Source: Candidatus Solibacter sp.
Lineage (GTDB): Bacteria; Acidobacteriota; Terriglobia; Bryobacterales; Bryobacteraceae
Length of the DNA: 6,650 nucleotides
Reading direction: 5' to 3'
Assembly (NCBI GenBank): GCA_026394025.1
Contig: JAPKZC010000995.1
Coordinates: forward strand, 5,626-12,275
Numbering within the stretch: the first letter of the stretch is position 1; the number at the start of each line of letters is the position of its first letter. Both the position numbers and the translations under genes were made by a program. The notes beneath the pieces are model-generated. The model searched no databases. It was not told the DNA's origin and was given only the letters and a program-made list of their open reading frames with translations. Positions 1 to 5,172 of this stretch are shown one piece after another.

Positions 1-1142
1 CCCCCCGGCAAGGCGGCGGCTACCACGCCAGCCAGGACTCGCTACAGAGCAGTCCCATGATCTTCTACGACTGGGGCCAGGGCAGCCTCACCATCGCCGC
101 GCGTAGTCTGTACTATTACTGCGCCAACAACTCCGCCAGTTATATCGAGGAAGGCGCCGATGGCGTCTGGCCGAACCTCGCCTGGGACCTGGCCATAGGC
201 GGCAAACGGACCGGAGTGGATACGGTGGAATACTTATATACCTCCGACACGGCGCAACTCCTGCCGCAGCGATATGTGAATGCGCGCTTCGAAATCTACG
301 GCGATGTGTCCCGCCGCATGGGCGTGCAGAACACCGTGGCCGGCACCGTCATGGAGCAATTCCACATCAAACCCGATCCGGAGGGCAACCCGCTCGGCCC
401 GATGGTGGACCGGATCGTCGAGCAGAAGAAGGGCTCGGGCGTCAACGACGTGGGCTTCTTTGAGACCATCTGGAACGTGGCGTTCTACGCGGTGGATCCC
501 GAGTACCGCCAGGATGAACTGTATGGCCTCAATCCGCAGATCAAGGCGGCGGCGGACAAACTCCGCGCCGCCGGCATCCGCGCCGGCTTCTGGTTTCGTC
601 CCGAGGTGGTGAAGACCAGTATCGTCTGCGTGCTCAGCGACAAGATGCCGGATGCGAAATACGACTGGTTTTACAATGGCGGCAAATACCCGGACCTGGT
701 GAAGCTGCTGAGCGAGCGCGGCGTTCCCATTGTGCGCAATAACCCGGGGTGGATCCGCCGCCAGCGCGACGGAGCCTGGCCTGCCCAGACGCCCTACAAC
801 TGGGTGGAGATGAGTATGGCCGGCGGCTGGTGGGACCAGGTGGTCTGGCCCGCCATTGCCATGAGCCGTAAGCTTGGCTACGACTGGATGCTCATGGATG
901 GCGGCTTCGGCGGCATGCAGGGCGTGGACTACGCTCCCATGCTGGCTGGCAAGAGCCCCGGCGCCGTGGCCTGCCAACCCTACTGGTGGCGCATGTTCCG
1001 CAGCATGCACTCCATCGGCATGGACAATGTCGGCGAGTGCACGCTCGGCTGGCGTGGCGGCGACGTGGTCAACACCGGCGACGGCGACGAGTATTTCCTC
1101 TGGATGTTCACCAGGGCACCATCTACGACAACCCGCGGCTGA
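1..1142 (+). CDS. GH36/clan GH-D-like glycoside hydrolase, 5'-partial and frameshifted
   Basis: Likely a secreted or periplasmic exo-alpha-glycosidase of the alpha-galactosidase type; the substrate is unknown. The frame is open to the left edge: the 18 codons before the ATG at 57 read as protein (GYHASQDSLQSSPMIFYDW), so that ATG is internal and the true start lies upstream. Numbering from it, residues 1-130 look like the end of an N-terminal beta-sandwich and residues 130-352 like a TIM barrel. The barrel has a strand AGIRAGFWFRPEV (172-184), comparable to the GLWFEPE strand of GH36. It also has the acidic strand end YDWMLMDGGFGG (275-286), whose Asp281 is a nucleophile candidate, and NVGECTLGW (324-332), whose Glu327 is an acid/base candidate. 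From about 1110 this frame gives a low-complexity tail (RAPSTTTRG) before the stop at 1140-1142, while coding sense continues in another frame to 1213. The GH-D-like fold is fairly likely; the exact family is unsure. Confidence 0.72.
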   Translation, partial: PRQGGGYHASQDSLQSSPMIFYDWGQGSLTIAARSLYYYCANNSASYIEEGADGVWPNLAWDLAIGGKRTGVDTVEYLYTSDTAQLLPQRYVNARFEIYGDVSRRMGVQNTVAGTVMEQFHIKPDPEGNPLGPMVDRIVEQKKGSGVNDVGFFETIWNVAFYAVDPEYRQDELYGLNPQIKAAADKLRAAGIRAGFWFRPEVVKTSIVCVLSDKMPDAKYDWFYNGGKYPDLVKLLSERGVPIVRNNPGWIRRQRDGAWPAQTPYNWVEMSMAGGWWDQVVWPAIAMSRKLGYDWMLMDGGFGGMQGVDYAPMLAGKSPGAVACQPYWWRMFRSMHSIGMDNVGECTLGWRGGDVVNTGDGDEYFLWMFTRAPSTTTRG

Positions 1143-1213
1143 CCTCGCCCGAACAGGCCCACACGCTCTTCCAGCTCTATAATCCCGGACGGTGGATCGC
1201 TTCGTTCCAGTAG
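1112..1213 (+). pseudogene. Out-of-frame 3' continuation of the GH36-like gene, cut at its end
   Basis: Read from 1112 in the frame one base back from the upstream gene, the sequence gives QGTIYDNPRLTSPEQAHTL and then FQLYN, which is convincing protein and joins naturally to EYFLWMF in the upstream frame. The last codons (PGRWIASFQ, stop 1211-1213) are not family-like: they are the antisense of the C-terminal coding sequence of the DUF4038 gene on the other strand. Real hydrolase sequence therefore ends near 1182. The C-terminal domain usual in GH36-like enzymes is absent. A one-base deletion near 1110, a sequencing error or a -1 ribosomal shift would all explain the frame change; I see no strong slippery heptamer with a downstream structure. 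Confidence 0.6.
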
Positions 1214-2247
1214 AGCAGCGGCCCATTGATCGGCTTGCGTTTGGCCGCGTACATCTGCCAGACGGAGTGGTCTCCGTAGGTATGCCCGAAGGCGCCGGAG
1301 AACGTGTCCCAGTAGGCTCGCTGCCGCACATGGGCGTCGAAAGAGTAGCCGTTATCTATCGCCCGGAAGGCCAGCGGATGGTCTTCATACAACGGTTCGG
1401 CGTCCATCACCGGCTTCACCGGCGTCTTGTTGTAGTCGGCGGCGATCTTCTCCCAACTCTTGGTCGTTTCCGCCAGGCCATGGCCGGTCTGCTGCATGTT
1501 TACGGAAAGCCACCTGTCCTCGTGGAACCAGCGCGAGGATGTGGTGCCGCCGTTGGGGTGGAAGCCCATCACCAGTCCCTGGTAGTCCTCTTTCCCGTTG
1601 ACACCGATGGCGATGCCGCGCGCCATGGCGCGCCAGATGGCCGCGGTCTGGTCGGCGTTCCGGTCGCCGCCCAGAATCCAAATGATGCCCTTCTTGCCGA
1701 AACGCTTGCCGACGAACTCACCGTAAGCCTGCGCGTTGGCGGCGTTGAGCACCTTGTTCTTGCCGGGCCGGCCATCGTCCAACCAGGCGCCCCAGGAGGG
1801 CAGCAGGCCGATGTACAAGCCCTGCCGGTTGGCCTCGTCCACAATATACTCGACGTGGTCCCAGTAATCATACTGCTTGGGATTCTTAGGGTCGGCTCCG
1901 GGGGTGACCGCGGGCTTTGCCGGGTCGAGGTCCACCAGCGGCAGGGACCCGTGCGCGTTGGGGTCGGTGAGTCCGTCGAGTTCCGCCAGGGCGACCGCCT
2001 GGATGACGGTGTACTTCTGCTGCGCCCGCAGTTTCAGGTACGCGGCCGCCTCTTCGCGAGTCAGGCGATGGAACAATTCCCATGCCGTGTCCCCGAGGTA
2101 GAAGAACGGCTTGCCGTCCTCCTGTACCAGAAATCGCTTGCTGTCGCTCACCTTGAGATGGGGCAGCGCCCGGCGCGTCTGCGCTGGGGACGGCGCGGTA
2201 CCGGCCAGCAGAAGTGCCGCCGTCAGGATCGAGGTCGCGAGTTTCAT
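1177..2247 (-). CDS. Secreted DUF4038 (apiosidase-like, GH140-type) glycoside hydrolase, C-terminally truncated
   Basis: Putative exported glycoside hydrolase of the DUF4038 family (Pfam PF13204), whose characterised GH140 members remove apiose from rhamnogalacturonan II. The start at 2247 is supported by AAGGAG five bases upstream and by a Sec signal peptide: MKLA, then a hydrophobic stretch from about residue 5 to 17, with likely cleavage after SPA at Ala22. The catalytic TIM barrel covers about residues 30-345. It includes FFYLGDTAWELFHRLTREE (48-66), IIWILGGDRN (188-197; Asp195 candidate acid/base) and KPVMDAEPLYED (278-289; Glu284 candidate nucleophile), then WQMYAAKRKPINGPLLYWNEA. The protein stops at HRPGL, where relatives read RPGA-x-QM and continue for about 80-120 residues, often into PF12904. 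The stop lies in sequence belonging to the convergent gene, so the 3' end is lost. Activity on apiose is only inferred; the family fit is strong. Confidence 0.82.
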   Translation of the reverse strand: MKLATSILTAALLLAGTAPSPAQTRRALPHLKVSDSKRFLVQEDGKPFFYLGDTAWELFHRLTREEAAAYLKLRAQQKYTVIQAVALAELDGLTDPNAHGSLPLVDLDPAKPAVTPGADPKNPKQYDYWDHVEYIVDEANRQGLYIGLLPSWGAWLDDGRPGKNKVLNAANAQAYGEFVGKRFGKKGIIWILGGDRNADQTAAIWRAMARGIAIGVNGKEDYQGLVMGFHPNGGTTSSRWFHEDRWLSVNMQQTGHGLAETTKSWEKIAADYNKTPVKPVMDAEPLYEDHPLAFRAIDNGYSFDAHVRQRAYWDTFSGAFGHTYGDHSVWQMYAAKRKPINGPLLYWNEAIHRPGL

Positions 2248-2252
2248 GAAAT

Positions 2253-2258
2253 CTCCTT
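2253..2258 (-). promoter_or_regulatory. Shine-Dalgarno site of the DUF4038 gene
   Basis: On the minus strand this reads AAGGAG, five bases before the ATG at 2245-2247. It is a near-perfect ribosome binding site and fixes the start that keeps the signal peptide. Confidence 0.75.
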
Positions 2259-2316
2259 GCCGTCTGTCGCTGAGCGCGCAGTCACCGCTGACACCAGGAT
2301 ACGTGCCCGGGCGTGC

Positions 2317-2335
2317 CCGATTCTATGAGAATCGG
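2317..2335. repeat. Perfect 8-bp inverted repeat with a 3-bp centre
   Basis: CCGATTCT and AGAATCGG flank ATG. It lies 70 bp upstream of the DUF4038 start. There is no T-run on either side, so it looks like an operator rather than a terminator. Its left arm overlaps the candidate -10 box. Confidence 0.6.
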
Positions 2336-2350
2336 ACCGAAGTTTCTCAA
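2320..2350 (-). promoter_or_regulatory. Candidate sigma70-type promoter for the DUF4038 gene
   Basis: Read on the minus strand, TTGAGA (2345-2350, five of six to TTGACA) is followed 19 bases later by TAGAAT (2320-2325, five of six to TATAAT). The spacing is longer than the optimum of 17. A start of transcription near 2313 would give a leader of about 66 nt. Both boxes fall inside the two inverted repeats, so a dimeric regulator bound there would occlude RNA polymerase. This is inference from consensus matching by eye. Confidence 0.3.
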
Positions 2351-2356
2351 GAAACT
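2341..2356. repeat. Perfect 7-bp inverted repeat with a 2-bp centre
   Basis: AGTTTCT and AGAAACT flank CA. It begins five bases after the first inverted repeat. The two palindromes have different sequences but share the core TTCT...AGAA. It overlaps the candidate -35 box of the DUF4038 promoter. Confidence 0.6.
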
Positions 2357-2763
2357 CGCATTTTCAGCGTCGCACCAGCGCTGTGCCTCGCGACAAGTAC
2401 GCGGACGCCCTGCGCACGGAACAGATGGAGCACATCGAATCCAACCTTCCAAACGCATACGCGGCCGCGAACCTGGCACCTGGCGAGGCGGATATGCGCT
2501 CAGTTCCGCGGCGAATCTCGCCGGCACGGAACTCACCTGGCCGGGTGTCCTTCAGAACGACAGGCGCCCTCCGATTTGCAGGTGGCGCGGGCGCCGCCAG
2601 TCCTCCGCCAAGTGGCATCCCAACCTCGAGGAGAACCTTGCCGGCTGCCGGCTGCCAAGCTTTCGCACCGTCCCGGTCAGTGGGCCGATTTGAGCGAACA
2701 TCGGGGTCCAGGGCGCGGCAGATTGCTCCCGGCGCTGGCGAATCCATCGGACGCGCCGAAACC
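2357..2763. other. Gene-poor intergenic stretch, no supported gene
   Basis: About 400 bp between the stop of the large hydrolase gene (2764) and the inverted repeats upstream of the DUF4038 gene. Open frames exist on both strands, as expected at this GC content. They lack a convincing start, a ribosome site or protein-like composition over their length. The one stretch with good codon character is plus-strand 2383-2499, discussed as a weak finding. I see no tRNA, no clear rho-independent terminator with a T-run, no insertion-sequence ends and no CRISPR-like repeat. A small tandem of GCCGGCT sits near 2640-2655. Confidence 0.5.
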
Positions 2764-4473
2764 TTACGACAACACCAGTTCCTTCGTCTCGAACGGGATG
2801 GGATAGGCCGTAATCCAAACTTCGGGCATGAGTTCCGCGCCGGTGCTGGAGAGGACTACGCCCTCTAGCCGCTTATCCACCATATCCGGGGTCACAGGGA
2901 CGAAATAAGTGTAGCCCCTGTCGGCTTCGAAATTCTGGTACTCCCACACGTTGCTCGCGAACGAGACTGCGCGGCTGGGACAACCGGCGGGCCGGCCGTC
3001 CACCCGCACGGCGGCGTATGCCCCCTCCTTGCCATGCACGCCGCCGATGGGGATCGCGAGATAGCTACCCCTGGGCGCCTCCGGAATCCGCAGCGAGAGC
3101 GACCACGCCGCGGCCGCGGGCGCATATCTCGCGAACATATTGGACGCGCGCCATTTCGAGCGATCGGGCGGGCCGCCGGGCGCGGCGGCCTCCACCGATA
3201 CCGTGGTGCGTGGAGCGGGATCGATCCGCAGGTAGCGGAGTTTGCCCTTGCCGGCCAGGTCAATCGCGATCGCGCCGTTATCCAGACGAAACTCGAGCGG
3301 AGTCCACGCCCCCAGATCGGCAGATCCCTCGACCCGCGTGACAGCGACGGGCGCTTGCCGCCCTTCGACGCGGGTCCGGACCGTCAACCGATCCAGTGCG
3401 ACGGGCTCGGAGAAATCGATGCGCAGCAGGCCGCCTGCCTTACGCGCCCGGAAGACCGTGTCTTCGCGGCCATCAAACAGGTTCCTGTCCCAAATTCCCT
3501 TGTTCACGAAGTCCGGACCGTCGAAGAACAGCCTGCGCACGCGCTCGACCTCGGGGATGCGGGTCGGGCCGGAGCGAAGGAGCGACCGAACCTCCAGTGC
3601 ATTGTTGTCGGCGGCGAAGCAGGTGGCCTCATAGAGAGCTTCGGCGTCCGGCGGCGCAGGGCAGCGCGCCATGTCGCCGAGCTTCCGATGCCATGGCTGG
3701 CGCAGAGCGGCGCCGGGGAACTCGATCTTCGTCGCGCCCCCATTCAGCAGGGCGCCGGCGGGCCGGCCGTCGATTGTGGCCGAGCGGAACTTCCTCTCGC
3801 CCGCGGCCAGGGAAACGGAAGCGGTCGTGCCCGGCATGCCGAGCGGCTTTACCACTGCCGGCTTGCCGCCCGTGTCCCGCACTACCTCGAAGTCGCATCC
3901 CGTGAGGGCGATCTCCGCGACCCCGGCGGATGAGGCCATCAACAGGCAGGCCCGGAAGGGCAGCACCTCAATCTCCACCTCGGACCCATACGGATGCTTG
4001 CCGAGAACCGCCTCGGAAGGATGCAGGCGCCGGAGTTCGACGGTGCCCCCTGCGGCGAGTCCGATCGAGGCATCGAGAACCACCCTGTACTTCACGGGAG
4101 TCCAGGTAAGATTGCGCAGCGTCAGAAAACGAGTACGGGCGTCTCCCCGCGACACGGCGAAGGGGCCATAGCGCGCCGGCGGGATCTCCATTCCGTTTAC
4201 CAGAATGTCGCGATAGCGGCGGTGCAGGTTATAGATTCGCGCCAGCTTTGAGAACTCGTCATCGCGCAGCAGCCAGGGATTGCCGTAGATCTCGGGCGCG
4301 AGGATCAGGCATCGGTTGAAGGCCTGCAGGATGAGGTCGTCCTCCCAGAAATCCAGGCAGGATGACAGGCACACGCCATGGTCCTCGGTGAGCCGCTTCA
4401 GCCCGGGCACGAGGCCGCGGGAAAGCGCGCGCGCGGTTGTGCGGGGCCGTCCCGGTGTTCGAAATGTGGACAT
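2764..4473 (-). CDS. C-terminal part of the frameshifted GH-D-like hydrolase, with discoidin-like and beta-sandwich domains
   Basis: This is the second half of the gene that starts at 5131, not an independent gene. The family-like sequence begins near 4437 (RALSRGLVPGLKRL) and continues with SSCLDFWEDDLILQAFNRC and YNLHRRYRDILVNGM, the end of a TIM barrel. Numbering from the ATG at 4473, about 105-185 is a small beta domain typical of the C-terminus of GH36/GH27-like enzymes. About 325-430 looks like an F5/8 type C (discoidin) carbohydrate-binding domain (NLFDGREDTVFRA, then RIDFSEPVALDRLTVRT, then KLRYLRIDPAP). About 440-569 is a further beta-sandwich (YLAIPIGGVHGKEGAYAAV, then VPVTPDM) ending in a normal stop, TAA. 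The ATG at 4473 has only GGAG ten bases upstream and its first 12 residues are antisense-like nonsense to the real frame, so separate translation of this half would lack the leader and the catalytic Asp. Confidence 0.7.
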   Translation of the reverse strand: MSTFRTPGRPRTTARALSRGLVPGLKRLTEDHGVCLSSCLDFWEDDLILQAFNRCLILAPEIYGNPWLLRDDEFSKLARIYNLHRRYRDILVNGMEIPPARYGPFAVSRGDARTRFLTLRNLTWTPVKYRVVLDASIGLAAGGTVELRRLHPSEAVLGKHPYGSEVEIEVLPFRACLLMASSAGVAEIALTGCDFEVVRDTGGKPAVVKPLGMPGTTASVSLAAGERKFRSATIDGRPAGALLNGGATKIEFPGAALRQPWHRKLGDMARCPAPPDAEALYEATCFAADNNALEVRSLLRSGPTRIPEVERVRRLFFDGPDFVNKGIWDRNLFDGREDTVFRARKAGGLLRIDFSEPVALDRLTVRTRVEGRQAPVAVTRVEGSADLGAWTPLEFRLDNGAIAIDLAGKGKLRYLRIDPAPRTTVSVEAAAPGGPPDRSKWRASNMFARYAPAAAAWSLSLRIPEAPRGSYLAIPIGGVHGKEGAYAAVRVDGRPAGCPSRAVSFASNVWEYQNFEADRGYTYFVPVTPDMVDKRLEGVVLSSTGAELMPEVWITAYPIPFETKELVLS

Positions 4474-5131
4474 CGATATAAGTCTCCAAGCCCTCCCACA
4501 AAAATGTGGTTGCGTGCGGCAGGGCCTTGCCGAGGTTGAGGCGATGGTTCAGCAGGATGAGCTCGGGGACGTACTTCCGGCACTGGGTCATCATGCGGGC
4601 GAAAGCGTCCTGTTTGGAGGGCCGGAGCTGCGAGCAGGCGGAGTCGATTTTGAACAGGACGAAGCGCAGATCGCGGCACAGGCTGACAAACATCTCGGTG
4701 CGGGCGCGTTCCTGCTCCGGCGTGTCGCCGAAGCCGTCCGGACCGAGCCAGATGCCCATGCTGCACCCAAAATGCGACGCTGCCCGGGCGATGGGGCTGA
4801 ACCCGTTCGGAAACTTCTCGCGGAAATGGGGGGAGTCCATGCTGCCGTAAACTCCCTGGCTGTCTATATTGCCCGCATCGAGCGCGTAAATATCCAGTTG
4901 CATGCCGTAATCGTCGCGCAGCCAGCGGAAGAAATCGAGGCCGGCCAGGGTCTGCGGTTCCGTCGATCCTTCCCACGCATTGTTGATCCAGGAGAAGTAC
5001 TGGGCGCGCGAGGGCGTCTTCTCATCCGCTCCGGGATAGACGGCTGGGGCGTCCTGCGCTTCCAGACGGATGGCCCCGGCGCTGATCCACACAGCGGTGA
5101 ATCCACGCCTCGTAAAACCACGTTCGTCCAT
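4259..5131 (-). CDS. N-terminal catalytic part of the Tat-exported GH-D-like hydrolase (frameshifted)
   Basis: Probable exported alpha-glycosidase related to clan GH-D (GH27/GH36). I chose the ATG at 5129-5131 because GAGGAG lies six bases upstream and because the protein then begins MDERGFTRRGFTAVWISAGA, a Tat-like twin-arginine leader (R8-R9) with a short hydrophobic segment. The barrel starts near residue 42. MQLDIYALDAGNID is at 77-90, MGIWLGPDGFGD at 125-136 resembles the GLWFEPE strand of GH36, and FVLFKIDSAC at 157-166 carries K161-x-D163-x-x-C166, the pattern of the GH27/GH36 nucleophile Asp. LLNHRLNLG (193-201) and LWEGLETYIDVHIS (211-224) follow; E213 and D220 are acid/base candidates. 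After HNRA (about 4435) this frame turns into basic and proline-rich nonsense up to 4259, while sense continues one frame over. Repaired, the protein would be about 788-789 residues. Specificity is unknown. Confidence 0.72.
   Translation of the reverse strand: MDERGFTRRGFTAVWISAGAIRLEAQDAPAVYPGADEKTPSRAQYFSWINNAWEGSTEPQTLAGLDFFRWLRDDYGMQLDIYALDAGNIDSQGVYGSMDSPHFREKFPNGFSPIARAASHFGCSMGIWLGPDGFGDTPEQERARTEMFVSLCRDLRFVLFKIDSACSQLRPSKQDAFARMMTQCRKYVPELILLNHRLNLGKALPHATTFLWEGLETYIDVHISNTGTAPHNRARAFPRPRARAEAAHRGPWRVPVILPGFLGGRPHPAGLQPMPDPRARDLRQSLAAAR
4425..4435. repeat. (GC)5G dinucleotide tract at the frame change
   Basis: Eleven alternating G and C bases lie exactly where the coding frame of the 5131-2764 gene switches. 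The switch is equivalent to the loss of two bases (one repeat unit) or the gain of one base. Loss of a single unit by slipped-strand mispairing, or a base-calling error in a GC tract, would produce it. Restoring one unit gives a smooth join HNRARALSRGL. Confidence 0.6.
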
Positions 5132-5137
5132 TCTCGT

Positions 5138-5143
5138 CTCCTC
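5138..5143 (-). promoter_or_regulatory. Shine-Dalgarno site deciding the start of the Tat-type hydrolase
   Basis: The minus strand reads GAGGAG six bases before the ATG at 5129-5131. The alternative ATG at 5171-5173, which overlaps the upstream stop as TAATG, has no purine-rich site before it and would put 14 extra charged residues in front of the twin-arginine leader. The 5131 start is therefore preferred. Confidence 0.65.
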
Positions 5144-5172
5144 TTCTCGATACGCCCGCCTTGGGGCGCACA

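Noticed and set aside
234..1331. Long minus-strand open frame (about 365 codons) opposite the GH36-like gene
   Set aside because: Rich in His, Ala, Arg and Val with no recognisable motif; it is the antisense of a clear hydrolase and runs across the junction into the DUF4038 gene, as expected for GC-rich shadows.
1192..2328. Long plus-strand open frame (about 378 codons) opposite the DUF4038 gene
   Set aside because: Antisense of a protein with signal peptide, ribosome site and family motifs; its own translation is Val/Gly/Arg-rich and lacks domain features.
2732..2758. Possible terminator hairpin (GGCGC...GCGCC) after the large hydrolase stop
   Set aside because: Only a five-base stem with a long loop and no following T-run on the minus strand; not enough to call.
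2383..2868. Plus-strand open frame of about 161 codons across the intergenic region
   Set aside because: Most of it is Arg/Pro/Ser-rich and it runs into the antisense of the hydrolase C-terminus; only the first 39 codons look at all coding and are listed as a weak finding.
3034..3933. Plus-strand open frame of about 299 codons opposite the large hydrolase
   Set aside because: Composition (Arg, Ala, Gly) and position mark it as a shadow of the minus-strand coding frame.
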